Source: Microbacterium pseudoresistens (GTDB taxonomy: Bacteria; Actinomycetota; Actinomycetes; Actinomycetales; Microbacteriaceae). Taken from it: a stretch of DNA of 64,000 nucleotides. Positions 25,914-34,420 of this stretch are shown here, in pieces; position 1 is the stretch's first letter, and every line of letters begins with the position of its first letter. The notes under the pieces are model-generated. The model was not told the DNA's origin. It ran no database searches and worked only from the letters and a program-made list of their open reading frames with translations. Both the position numbers and the translations under genes were made by a program. The DNA lies in NCBI RefSeq assembly GCF_013409745.1, contig NZ_JACCBH010000001.1, forward strand, positions 1,674,001 to 1,738,000, given 5' to 3'.

Positions 25914-26920
25914 GTCTGGGATACAAGGCGTCCGCCGAGCAGTTCGGACCACGAGAGCTGGTGGAGCTTGCCGTGCAGGCCGAGCGGCACGGATTCGACT
26001 CCGCGACCGTCAGCGATCACTTCCAGCCCTGGCGCCACGTCGGCGGTCATGCGCCGTTCGCTCTGGCCTGGCTCGCCGCGGCGGGGGAGCGGACGGACCG
26101 GATCCGACTGGGAACGTCGGTGCTCACCCCCACGTTCCGCTATAATCCGGCTGTCCTCGCGCAGGCGTTCGCCACTCTCGGCTGCCTCTACCCGGGGCGC
26201 ATCATCCTCGGCGTGGGGTCCGGCGAGGCGTTGAATGAGATCGCGACTGGTTTCCAGGGAGCAGGAGAGCAGGTCTGGCCGGAGTTCCGCGAGCGCTTCG
26301 CCCGGCTCCGCGAGGCTGTGCGGCTCGTGCGTGCGCTCTGGGCGGGGGAGCGGGTCAGCTTCGAGGGCGACTACTACTCGACCCACGATGCGAGCATCTA
26401 CGATCGCCCCGTTTCACCGATCCCGATCTACATCGCCGCAGGGGGCCCTACCGTCGCGAAGTACGCCGGTCGCGCCGGTGACGGGTTCATCTGCACCTCC
26501 GGCAAGGGGCGCGAGCTCTACGTCGACGATCTGCTTCCCGCGGTCGCGGCGGGCGAACAGGCCGCAGGAAAGACCGAGGGCAGCACGGAACGGATGATCG
26601 AGATGAAGCTGTCGTTCGCGGACACGCTCGAGGAGGCGTACGAGAACACCCGTTTCTGGTCGCCGCTGTCTCTGTCGAAGCAGCAGAAGCACGACATCAC
26701 TGACCCGGTGGAGATGGAAAGGGCGGCCGACGCGCTGCCGATCGAGCAGATCGCCTCGCGCTGGATCGTCAGTGCGGACGCCGACGACGCCGTGCAGAAG
26801 ATCAAGGAGTACGTGGACATGGGGTTCACGCATCTCGTGTTCCATGGACCCGGTCAGGATCAGCGGCGCTTCATGGAGCTGTTCGAGCAACGGCTCGCCC
26901 CCCGGCTGCGGAAGCTCTGA
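25904..26920 (+). CDS. fgd: F420-dependent glucose-6-phosphate dehydrogenase
   Basis: The 338-aa protein closely follows mycobacterial Fgd1 as I recall it: [98 protein letters not shown] and [15 protein letters not shown]. The enzyme oxidises glucose-6-phosphate and reduces cofactor F420, feeding F420H2 to dependent reductases such as the two LLM proteins just upstream. It has an AAAGAGGAGCT site inside the preceding gene. A few extra residues (GAGEQV) are inserted around position 118 relative to Fgd1. It ends the operon and converges with the VOC gene. Confidence 0.93.
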   Translation: MALSLGYKASAEQFGPRELVELAVQAERHGFDSATVSDHFQPWRHVGGHAPFALAWLAAAGERTDRIRLGTSVLTPTFRYNPAVLAQAFATLGCLYPGRIILGVGSGEALNEIATGFQGAGEQVWPEFRERFARLREAVRLVRALWAGERVSFEGDYYSTHDASIYDRPVSPIPIYIAAGGPTVAKYAGRAGDGFICTSGKGRELYVDDLLPAVAAGEQAAGKTEGSTERMIEMKLSFADTLEEAYENTRFWSPLSLSKQQKHDITDPVEMERAADALPIEQIASRWIVSADADDAVQKIKEYVDMGFTHLVFHGPGQDQRRFMELFEQRLAPRLRKL

Positions 26921-26943
26921 GGGCGCGGCCGTCGGCGCGAGGA

Positions 26944-27378
26944 CTAACGCGGCAACTCGTGCCGCTCCAGGATGAGTCCACCGACGGCACGCGTATCGAA
27001 GTAGGCGAAACGGCCGCCGTCGGTGAGGCTGCCCTCGGACACGACGGGGAATCCCGCCTCCGCCATCTCCGCGGTATCGGCGTCGAGGTCGTCCGTATAG
27101 GCGCAGACGTGCAACGCGTGCTCGCCCCTGTCACGAAGGACCTCCGCCTGGACGCTGTCGCCGCTCACCGGCTGCAGCAGTTCCAACTCGATCGGACCGA
27201 GCTGCACGCAGGCGCCGCGGACCACGGCGTCCGAGGGCACCCCGTGAACGCGCCGGTCCGATGCGGTCTCGGACGGTCCCTCGTGGAACGGGCCGATGCC
27301 CGCCTTCGCATAGTGCGCGATGGCCTCATCGAGATCCGTGACGACGACGCCGATCTGATAGATCCGATCCCAGTTCAT
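26944..27378 (-). CDS. VOC family protein (glyoxalase/epimerase fold)
   Basis: The 144-aa protein is a single glyoxalase-type unit resembling methylmalonyl-CoA epimerase-like proteins: IYQIGVVVTDLDEAIAHYAKAGIGPFH, IELELLQPV, ALHVCAYTDDLDADTAEM and GLILERHEL. Possible metal ligands are the early His/Gln, Glu of ELELLQ and the late Glu of LILERH. Its promoter region contains a GTACATTCCGG element like those near the ABC operon and pucR, so it is likely part of the same regulon. GGAGGAATC precedes the start. Confidence 0.8.
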   Translation of the reverse strand: MNWDRIYQIGVVVTDLDEAIAHYAKAGIGPFHEGPSETASDRRVHGVPSDAVVRGACVQLGPIELELLQPVSGDSVQAEVLRDRGEHALHVCAYTDDLDADTAEMAEAGFPVVSEGSLTDGGRFAYFDTRAVGGLILERHELPR

Positions 27379-27440
27379 GATTCCTCCGACTTCGAGAGCG
27401 TTTCTGCGACGCTAACCAGCGGAGCGGGCGAACGGGATCG

Positions 27441-27453
27441 CCGGAATGTACAA
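27441..27453. promoter_or_regulatory. Candidate PucR operator, VOC promoter copy
   Basis: On the minus (VOC) strand it reads TTGTACATTCCGG. A partial second copy, CTGTACGGTCC, lies 30 bases further upstream at about 27472-27482. Confidence 0.4.
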
Positions 27454-27524
27454 GCTCGTCGGCGGCGTCCCCGGACCGTACAGATCGGTGAGGGCGAAGC
27501 CATGACCCGTCCGCGGGGATCGTC

Positions 27525-29045
27525 TCAGCCGACGCGCTGGTTGCGCAGTTCCACCGCGAGCCAGAGCTCGAGGTACTGCGAGGAGTCGGAGATGTCGTAG
27601 CCGCTCAGCTCGGTGATCCTCTTGAGCCTGGCGCGCATCGTGTGGCGATGGATCTGCATCGTCACCGCCGAGGCCTCGATGCTGGCGATGGAATCGAAGT
27701 AAGCGCGCAGCGTCGGCAGCAGTTCGTGGCGAGGGTTGGCCTGATCGTGCGCCTCCAGCGGCGCGAGCACGCCGTGGGAGAACTCGGAGAGCCGATCCTC
27801 GTCCGCGAGGAAGATGCGCCGCAGCTGGTGTCCCTGTTTCGGGGCCGTTGCGAGGGGTATCCCGCGGGTGCGCGCGGCGCTCTGCGCCCGCACCGCCTCG
27901 GTATGGCTCTGCGGCGTCCGCTCCGCAGGACCCGCCTCGCCGATGCCGGCGTCGCCCAGGCCCAGCTCCGCGATGAGCGCGCTGAGGCGATCGAACACGT
28001 CCGGGCGGGGATCGCAGAGGATCACGGTCGTCTGATCCTGATCGTTCAGGACGAGGGCGTCGCCGGCGAGGTCGTCGAGGCCGGCGAGGAAGGCACGACG
28101 CTGAGCCACCGACTGCGTGCGCACGCAGACGACCTGCGTGGATGCCGCATCGACCCTCGCCGCGGAGAAGACCGCCGCGAGGTTCTCAGAGTTCTCCTTC
28201 GCCGCCAGCAGCATCGCCGCCAGAGTCGCCCGCGCGTTCCGCAGCGGGGCACCGGCCATGTCCCGCAGGTCGAGGAGGAGTCCGAGCACGGGTGCGGCGA
28301 CCTTCAGGAGCGCGCGTTCCTCCGCGGTGAAAGGCACCCGCTTGGCGGAGACGGCGAATCCGCGGGCCCTTCCCTCGGTCACCAGCGGGAAGACGACCAT
28401 CGAGCGCCCGGCGTCCTCCTGGATCGAGATCGCGCCCTGTCGATCGCGCAGGAGCTGTCGGCGGATCCGACGGCTCAGCTCGTCGCCGAGGATGATGTCC
28501 GGTGTGTTGATCACGGGGCGCAGCCGGATGTCGTAGACGGACACCGCGAGTCCAGACATCGCGCGAAGACGCTCGGCGGCGCCCTCGAGGCCGCTTCCCG
28601 AGGCAGCCTCTGACATCAGCCGCTGCTGCGCGTCGACGAGAGAGCGCAGAGGCTGGGCGCTCGCCGCGCTGATGGCGTCGGCGACGGCGCGGACGACGGC
28701 CTGCAGCGGGGTCCGCTGCGGCACCAGGATGAGGCGCAATCCCGTCTTCTCCGCGGCGGCGATCAGCGCCTCGGGGATCGTCTGATGCGTGAGGTCGGAG
28801 CCGACGCTGACTCCGAGCGCCACCACCCCTCGCTCGACCAGCCGCTGACAGTAGCGGAGGGCGTCGTCGCCATCCCAGGAGGCGCTCAGTCCGGTGGTCA
28901 GGAGCAGTTCGCCGCCTTCGAGCCAAGGGGTGGGGTCGTCGAGCTCGCTGACGTGCGCCCATCGCACGTCGAGGTCCAGGGGGTCGCCGGTGAGCAGACG
29001 CAGGCCCAGATCGGGGTGGGCGAGGACGGTGCGGAGGGGGACCAT
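27525..29045 (-). CDS. PucR family transcriptional regulator
   Basis: The 506-aa regulator has the PucR layout: an N-terminal PucR-type ligand domain (VLAHPDLGLRLLTGDPLDLDVRWAHVSELDDPTPWLEGGELLLTTGL, in part), a GAF-like or GGDEF-like middle, and a C-terminal CdaR/PucR helix-turn-helix with AVTMQIHRHTMRARLKRITELSGYD and LELWLAVELR. Members control purine, allantoin or other nitrogen-compound catabolism. It is divergent from gcvPA with a GTACATT element between them and probably controls the whole island. No inducer can be named. Confidence 0.9.
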   Translation of the reverse strand: MVPLRTVLAHPDLGLRLLTGDPLDLDVRWAHVSELDDPTPWLEGGELLLTTGLSASWDGDDALRYCQRLVERGVVALGVSVGSDLTHQTIPEALIAAAEKTGLRLILVPQRTPLQAVVRAVADAISAASAQPLRSLVDAQQRLMSEAASGSGLEGAAERLRAMSGLAVSVYDIRLRPVINTPDIILGDELSRRIRRQLLRDRQGAISIQEDAGRSMVVFPLVTEGRARGFAVSAKRVPFTAEERALLKVAAPVLGLLLDLRDMAGAPLRNARATLAAMLLAAKENSENLAAVFSAARVDAASTQVVCVRTQSVAQRRAFLAGLDDLAGDALVLNDQDQTTVILCDPRPDVFDRLSALIAELGLGDAGIGEAGPAERTPQSHTEAVRAQSAARTRGIPLATAPKQGHQLRRIFLADEDRLSEFSHGVLAPLEAHDQANPRHELLPTLRAYFDSIASIEASAVTMQIHRHTMRARLKRITELSGYDISDSSQYLELWLAVELRNQRVG

Positions 29046-29116
29046 GCCTCACTCTCTCATGCGTCTTCGGTCGCGGCGAAGACGACCTCTCCACAACGGC
29101 GTCCCCGCCGTCGAAG

Positions 29117-29129
29117 ATGTACATTGCGG
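29117..29129. promoter_or_regulatory. Candidate PucR operator between pucR and gcvPA
   Basis: ATGTACATTGCGG on the plus strand matches the GTACATTCC(C/G)G strings at the two other island promoters. GTAC is itself palindromic, so the true site may be wider. Confidence 0.4.
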
Positions 29130-29190
29130 ATGCTGTTCGACCGAATCGCCGGTTCCTATCGTGGAGGAGTTCACCCCGAAGGAGGAGTCC

Positions 29191-30582
29191 ATGCGCGAGG
29201 TCGCGCGGTTTGCACATCCCTACATCCCCAACTCCGCTCCCGTCGTCAAAGCGGAGATGCTGGCGACCGTCGGTGTCGCCGACGTGGACGAGCTCTATGC
29301 CTCGATCCCGAATGCTCTGCGCTTCGAGGGCGAACTCGACCTGCCATCGGCGTTGGAATCGGAGGTCGCCCTCCGCCGCCACATGAACGGCCTGCTTGCG
29401 CGCAACGTCACCGCCGGCCAGACGCTCTCCTTCCTCGGCGCCGGTTGCTATCAGCACTACGTCCCCTCCATTTGCGGCGAGATCAACTCGCGGGCGGAGT
29501 TCCTGACCGCCTACGCGGGCGAGCCCTATGAGGACCACGGCAAGTGGCAGGCGATCTTCGAGTACACGAGCCTGATGGCGGATCTGCTGGAGATGGACGT
29601 CGTGAACGTACCGAACTACGACGGCTATCAGGCTGCGGCGACCGCGCTGAGGATGGCCGTGCGGATGACCGGCCGCGCCACCGTCCTCGTCTCGGACGCG
29701 GTGCTCGCCGACAAGCGTCGCAAGATCGAGTCGTATCTGGAGGGCGCGGCCACCGTGGTCGTGCTGCCCGTCGACCGTGAGACGGGGCGAGTCGTCCCCT
29801 CGGCGGTGGAAGAACGGATGGGCGATGACGTCGCCGCCGTGTACCTGGAGACGCCCAATGCGCTCGGCGTGGTCGAGACTGAGCTCTCGGCGATCGCCGG
29901 GATCGCACACGGCGCGGGGGGTCTGCTGATCTGCGGGGTGGAGCCGCTCGCACTCGGATTCCTGGAGAGTCCCGCCTCGTCCGGCGCGGACATCCTCTGC
30001 GGAGACATCCAGGCGCTGGGGCTGGGGATGCACTTCGGCGGTGCGCACGGCGGTTTCATCGCCACACACGACGAGGAGACGTTCGTCTACGAGTTCCCGT
30101 CCCGGTTGTTCGGCATCGCGCCGACCGTCGAGGACGGTGAGCTCGGCTTCACCGACGTGGCCTATGAGCGCACGTCCCTGGCGATGCGCGAGGAGGGGAT
30201 CGAGTGGGTCGGCACGGCTGCGGCCCTGTGGGGGATCACCGCCGGCGTGTACCTGTCCCTCCTCGGACCGCACGGACTGAGCGAGCTGGGCGAGACGGTG
30301 GCCGCCAACACCCGCTACGCGATCGAGAGGATCCGTGTTCTCCCCGGCGCTGAGATCATCGCCGCCGATGCCCCGCACTGGCGCGAGTTCGCCGTCCGCT
30401 TCGAGGGCCGGACGGCCGCCGAGGTGGAGAGCGGTCTGCGCGGGCGCGGGATCTTCGGGGCGGTGCCGCTGAGGCGCGAGCTCCCCGATCTCGGCGAGAC
30501 GGTCCTCTTCGCCGTCACCGAGATTCATTCGAGCGCGGACATCGACCGGCTCGCCGACGCCCTGGAGGGGATCCTGGCATGA
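29191..30582 (+). CDS. gcvPA: Glycine dehydrogenase (decarboxylating) subunit 1
   Basis: The 463-aa protein is the N-terminal half of a split P-protein. It shows PNSAPVVKAEMLATVGVADVDELYASIP, SFLGAGCYQHYVPSICGEINSRAEFLTAY, EYTSLMADLLEMDVVNVPNYDG (in part) and ALGLGMHFGGAHGGFIA. GcvPA has no PLP lysine; it builds the active site with GcvPB. An AAGGAGGAG site precedes ATG 29191. The split form is common in Firmicutes and archaea but unusual in actinobacteria, where P-protein is normally one chain. No gcvT or gcvH gene is nearby. It overlaps gcvPB by ATGA. Confidence 0.9.
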   Translation: MREVARFAHPYIPNSAPVVKAEMLATVGVADVDELYASIPNALRFEGELDLPSALESEVALRRHMNGLLARNVTAGQTLSFLGAGCYQHYVPSICGEINSRAEFLTAYAGEPYEDHGKWQAIFEYTSLMADLLEMDVVNVPNYDGYQAAATALRMAVRMTGRATVLVSDAVLADKRRKIESYLEGAATVVVLPVDRETGRVVPSAVEERMGDDVAAVYLETPNALGVVETELSAIAGIAHGAGGLLICGVEPLALGFLESPASSGADILCGDIQALGLGMHFGGAHGGFIATHDEETFVYEFPSRLFGIAPTVEDGELGFTDVAYERTSLAMREEGIEWVGTAAALWGITAGVYLSLLGPHGLSELGETVAANTRYAIERIRVLPGAEIIAADAPHWREFAVRFEGRTAAEVESGLRGRGIFGAVPLRRELPDLGETVLFAVTEIHSSADIDRLADALEGILA

Positions 30583-32249
30583 CGGATATCCTGACCGCTC
30601 GCACACCGCTCGCCGCGCTCTCCGATCAGGAGGGGCGGACGCCCCGCGATTATCACGCCGCGCGCTGGAACGAGCCGCTCATCTTCGCCCTGGGCAGTGA
30701 GGGCGAGCGGGGCGTCCGCGTTCCGCTCGCTGATCCGGCCGCCTTGGAAGCGCTCTCCCGTGGTGCGGAAGCGGCCGTGCGCCGTGCGCGGCCGACGGCG
30801 CTTCCCGAGGTCGGTCAGGCACAGGTGCTGCGGCATTTCCTCCGGCTGTCGCAGGAGACCCTCGGTGCCGATCTGAACGTGGACATCGGCCAGGGCACCT
30901 GCACGATGAAGTACAGCCCCAAGGTCAACGAGGAGTTCGCCGGAGCCGCGCAGAGCGTCGAGACGCATCCGTTGCAGCATCCGTCCACGGTTCAGGGGAC
31001 GCTGGAGATCCTCCACGAGCTGGAACGCGCAATCGCGTCCGTGTCGGGCATGGACGCGGTCTCGTTGCAGGCGGGTGCGGGGTCGGCCGCGATCTGGGGG
31101 AACGTGCAGATCGTCCGCGCGTACCACGCCGACCGCGGCGAGGGAGAACAGCGGGACGAGGTGGTCACGACGATCTTCTCCCATCCGTCCAACGCGGCGA
31201 CGGCGAAGACCGCCGGCTACCGCGTCGTCACGCTGTACCCCGGCGACGACGGGCTGATCGAGCTGGATGCCCTGCGCGCGGCGCTGTCGGAGCGCACAGC
31301 GGCGCTGCTCATCACGAACCCGGAGGATACCGGGATCTTCAATCCGGCGATCGCGGAGATCGTCGCCGCTGCGCACGAGGTGGGTGCACTGTGCGTCTAC
31401 GATCAGGCGAACGCGAACGGCATCCTCGGTATCACCCGGGCGCGGGAGGCGGGATTCGATCTGTGCCATTTCAACCTCCACAAGACGTTCTCCACACCTC
31501 ACGCGTGCGGGGGTCCCGCGGCAGGGGCGATCGGCGCGACCGCGGAGCTCGAGCCGTTCCTTCCTGGTCCGCGACTCGTCCGCGGCGAGGACGGATTCCG
31601 CCTCGAGGACCGCGGCCCGCGGACGACCGCGCCGATCCGTCCGTTCTGGGGCGTCGTGCCGAACCTGATCCGCGCGTACGCCTGGATCAGGGCGCTCGGT
31701 GCCGAGGGTCTGCGGGAGGTCGCCGAGATCGCGGTGCTGAACAACAATTACGTCATGAGCCGTCTGTCCGAGGTGGAGGGCGTTCGCCCCGCCTACCTGG
31801 AGGGCGCTCATCCTCCCATCGAGCAGGTGCGCTACAGCTGGGACGGTCTCGCCCGTGACACCGGGGTGACCTCAGGAGAGCTCGGACAGCGCCTCGCGGA
31901 CTTCGGCATGCACCTGTGGACGAGTCATCACCCCTACGTCGTGCCCGATCCGGCGACGATCGAGCCCACCGAGGCCTATGCGCGACGGGAGTTGGACGAG
32001 TACGTGGACGCGCTCCGCCAGGCGAGCGCCGAGGCGAGGGAGGACCCGGAGTTCGTCCGTCGTGCACCCTACAAGTCGAGCATTCATCACGTCGATGCCC
32101 AGTCGATGACCGATCCGGAGACCTGGGCGACGTCATGGCGCGCGTATCGGCGCAAGTATCTGGGAGAGGACGTGCGGATACCGGCCCACTGGTCTCCGTC
32201 GGTGGATTCTCCGACCCGCGAACGGCAAGAGAAGCTCTTCCACCGATGA
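30579..32249 (+). CDS. gcvPB: Glycine dehydrogenase (decarboxylating) subunit 2
   Basis: The 556-aa PLP subunit of the split P-protein carries the Schiff-base lysine in CHFNLHKTFSTPH and family blocks LGADLNVDIGQGTCTMKYSP, HPSTVQGTLEIL, VSLQAGAGSAAIWGN and TNPEDTGIFNPAI. The C-terminal part is longer than in many GcvPB proteins (about 480-490 aa), with an added tail of around 60 residues after PYKSSIHHVD. P-protein decarboxylates glycine onto lipoyl H-protein, yet no H or T gene accompanies it here. It may serve the genome's only glycine cleavage system or act on another amino acid released in this pathway. Confidence 0.9.
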   Translation: MTDILTARTPLAALSDQEGRTPRDYHAARWNEPLIFALGSEGERGVRVPLADPAALEALSRGAEAAVRRARPTALPEVGQAQVLRHFLRLSQETLGADLNVDIGQGTCTMKYSPKVNEEFAGAAQSVETHPLQHPSTVQGTLEILHELERAIASVSGMDAVSLQAGAGSAAIWGNVQIVRAYHADRGEGEQRDEVVTTIFSHPSNAATAKTAGYRVVTLYPGDDGLIELDALRAALSERTAALLITNPEDTGIFNPAIAEIVAAAHEVGALCVYDQANANGILGITRAREAGFDLCHFNLHKTFSTPHACGGPAAGAIGATAELEPFLPGPRLVRGEDGFRLEDRGPRTTAPIRPFWGVVPNLIRAYAWIRALGAEGLREVAEIAVLNNNYVMSRLSEVEGVRPAYLEGAHPPIEQVRYSWDGLARDTGVTSGELGQRLADFGMHLWTSHHPYVVPDPATIEPTEAYARRELDEYVDALRQASAEAREDPEFVRRAPYKSSIHHVDAQSMTDPETWATSWRAYRRKYLGEDVRIPAHWSPSVDSPTRERQEKLFHR

Positions 32250-33355
32250 CCTCCGCGTGCGGCCTCATCGTCAACCCCGTCGCCGGTGTCGGCGGCGAGG
32301 TTGCACTGGCGGGGAGCGACGGTGACCGGGTGCAGCGCCTCGCCCTCTCCAAGGGGGCGGTTCCGCGGGCGTCGCTGAAGGCGGGGCGGGCCGTCGGCGC
32401 GATCCTCGCGCGCAGTCCGGAGACGGTCTTCCTCACCGGAGGAGGAGTCCTCGGTGAAGACGTCTGCCGACGGGAGGGGGCCGGGCATCGTGTGCTCGTC
32501 CCCGCTCCGCAGTCGACGTCCGCGGAGGATACGCGACGGCTCGCACAGGCGCTCCGCGACGAGGGTGCCGAGCTGATCCTCTTCGTCGGGGGAGACGGCA
32601 CCGCCAGGGACGTCTGCGCCGTGATCGGCGAGGATATTCCGGTGCTCGGAGTCCCCGCCGGGGTGAAGATGCACTCCGGCGTGTTCGCGATCACTCCGGA
32701 GCATGCCGGACCGCTCGTGGCCACGGTGTTCGCGGGGCACCGGGCGGTCGAGCGCGCCGAGGTCGTCGACATCGACGAGGATGCGCGTCGCGCGGGCCGT
32801 CTCTCGGCACGGCTGTACGGTCATGTCTTGGTGCCCGTCGCCCCCGAGGCCGTGCAGCGCGGGAAGGCCGGCGTCTCGCCGGGCGATCCGTCCTCGGTCG
32901 ACGGTATCGCCGCCGAAGTCGCCGGCCGGTGGGAGCCGGGGGTCCCCTGCCTTCTCGGTCCGGGAACGACGGTGCAGCGGATCGCGGAACGCCTCGGGCT
33001 GAGCTCGTCGCTCCTCGGCGTCGACGTGGTTCTCGACGGGGTGCTGACGGGGAGCGATCTCGACGCCACCGCGCTGCACGACGCCGTCGGCGCCGGTCGG
33101 TTCCAGGTGCTGGTGTCTCCCGTTGGCGGTCAGGGCATGGTGCTCGGCCGCGGAAACCAGCAGATCGACGCCGCGCTGCTCTCCCGGCTCGACCCGGCGG
33201 ACCTGCTCATCGCCTGCCCTCCTCGCAAGCTCGCACAGTTCGCCGGTCGCGGCCTGCTCATCGACGCGCCGAGCGACGCTCTTAATCGTCGATTCCGCGG
33301 GATGCGGAGGGTGATCGTCGGCCACCGCGAGGACGCGCTCCTGCGCGTAGCATGA
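32246..33355 (+). CDS. ATP-NAD kinase family protein (AcoX-like)
   Basis: The 369-aa protein has the NAD kinase signature GGDGTARDV (FVGGDGTARDVCAVIGEDIPVLGVPAGVKMHSGVFAITP, in part) after an N-terminal GLIVNPVAGVGGEVAL. Its length and second-domain motif SPVGGQGMVLGRGNQQI place it with the AcoX-like branch seen in acetoin and related catabolic operons, not with housekeeping NadK. Its reaction is not settled; it may phosphorylate NAD or another nucleotide or small molecule. It overlaps gcvPB by ATGA and ends the operon. Confidence 0.85.
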   Translation: MTSACGLIVNPVAGVGGEVALAGSDGDRVQRLALSKGAVPRASLKAGRAVGAILARSPETVFLTGGGVLGEDVCRREGAGHRVLVPAPQSTSAEDTRRLAQALRDEGAELILFVGGDGTARDVCAVIGEDIPVLGVPAGVKMHSGVFAITPEHAGPLVATVFAGHRAVERAEVVDIDEDARRAGRLSARLYGHVLVPVAPEAVQRGKAGVSPGDPSSVDGIAAEVAGRWEPGVPCLLGPGTTVQRIAERLGLSSSLLGVDVVLDGVLTGSDLDATALHDAVGAGRFQVLVSPVGGQGMVLGRGNQQIDAALLSRLDPADLLIACPPRKLAQFAGRGLLIDAPSDALNRRFRGMRRVIVGHREDALLRVA

Positions 33356-33366
33356 CCGGACGCGGC

Positions 33367-33372
33367 TAAGGT
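33367..33372 (+). promoter_or_regulatory. -10 box of leaderless rarD promoter
   Basis: TAAGGT is followed by 6 bases and GTG 33379. It marks the return to core-type genes after island 2. Confidence 0.55.
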
Positions 33373-33378
33373 CGTGTA

Positions 33379-34314
33379 GTGACCACCCCTTCGCGCACCT
33401 CACCGGTGGGCGTCGCCTATGGCGTCTCCGCCTACTTGCTCTGGGGGCTGCTGCCGATTTACTTCCTGCTGCTCGTGCCCACCGGCCCGTGGGAGCTGGT
33501 GGCCTGGCGCGTGCTGCTGTCGTTCGTGCTGTGCCTCGTGCTGCTCACGGTCGTGCGCGGATGGAAGCCTTTCCTCGCGATCGTGCGCCAGCCGCGACTG
33601 CTGGGCTGGACGGCGCTGGCCGGCGCGGTCATCTATGTCAACTGGCAGGTCTTCGTGCTCGCCGCGCTCTCGGACCACATCGTCGAGACGAGCCTGGGGT
33701 ACTTCATCAATCCGATCTTCACGGTGCTGCTGGGCGTCTTCGTGCTCGGCGAGCGGCTGCGCCCGCTGCAATGGACCGCCGTGGGCATCGCCGCGATCGC
33801 CGTGGTCGTCATCGTCGTCGCCTACGGATCGTTCCCGTGGATCGCCCTGACCCTGGCCGCCTCGTTCGGCAGTTACGGACTGATCAAGAAGAAGATCGGC
33901 CCGGCCGTGGACGCGCTCAGCGGCCTGACACTGGAATCGTTCTGGCTCGTCCCCGTCGCCGTCGTGCAGCTCGTGCTCGTCGCCCAGCTCGGCACGCTCA
34001 CCTACGGCACGGTCAGCACGACGCACACCGTGCTGCTGTCGTTCGCCGGCATCGCCACGGCCATGCCGCTGCTGCTGTTCGCCGCCAGCACGCGGCGGAT
34101 CGGCCTGTCGGTCGTGGGGATGCTGCAGTTCATCACCCCGGTCATGCAGTTCATCACGGGCGCGTTCATCCAGGGCGAGCCGATGCCCGTCGAGCGATGG
34201 ATCGGATTCGGGATCGTCTGGGTCGCGATCGCCGTCTTCCTCATCGATCTGGCGATCGCCGGCCGTCGCGACCGCCGTACCGCGCAGGCCGCCGCGGTCG
34301 GCGCGGTGGTCTGA
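33379..34314 (+). CDS. rarD: EamA family transporter RarD
   Basis: The 311-aa membrane protein has about ten hydrophobic helices arranged as two EamA halves, with GVAYGVSAYLLWGLLPIYFLL, NWQVFVLAALSDHIVETSLGYFINPIFTVLLGV and LQFITPVMQFITGAFIQGEPM, quoted in part, as in RarD/YojE drug-metabolite exporters. Its natural substrate is unknown. The start follows a TAAGGT box by 6 bases. Confidence 0.92.
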   Translation: MTTPSRTSPVGVAYGVSAYLLWGLLPIYFLLLVPTGPWELVAWRVLLSFVLCLVLLTVVRGWKPFLAIVRQPRLLGWTALAGAVIYVNWQVFVLAALSDHIVETSLGYFINPIFTVLLGVFVLGERLRPLQWTAVGIAAIAVVVIVVAYGSFPWIALTLAASFGSYGLIKKKIGPAVDALSGLTLESFWLVPVAVVQLVLVAQLGTLTYGTVSTTHTVLLSFAGIATAMPLLLFAASTRRIGLSVVGMLQFITPVMQFITGAFIQGEPMPVERWIGFGIVWVAIAVFLIDLAIAGRRDRRTAQAAAVGAVV

Positions 34315-34380
34315 ACGACGGATCGTTAGCGCACCGATACCCACCGGGCGAAACGGCGCCATAGGGTTGGATCACCCCGG

Positions 34381-34396
34381 GCATGCGCGAGCATGC
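34381..34396. promoter_or_regulatory. Palindromic motif in the livK leader
   Basis: Two GCATGC palindromes flank GCGA 25 bases before livK. They can form a 6-bp hairpin or bind a dimeric regulator. Confidence 0.35.
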
Positions 34397-34420
34397 TCGC
34401 TGTTGTCAAAAGGAGCATCA

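Noticed and set aside
29046-29190. A glycine riboswitch upstream of gcvPA
   Set aside because: The region between pucR and gcvPA is short and I cannot see the tandem aptamer helices. Control by PucR is more likely.
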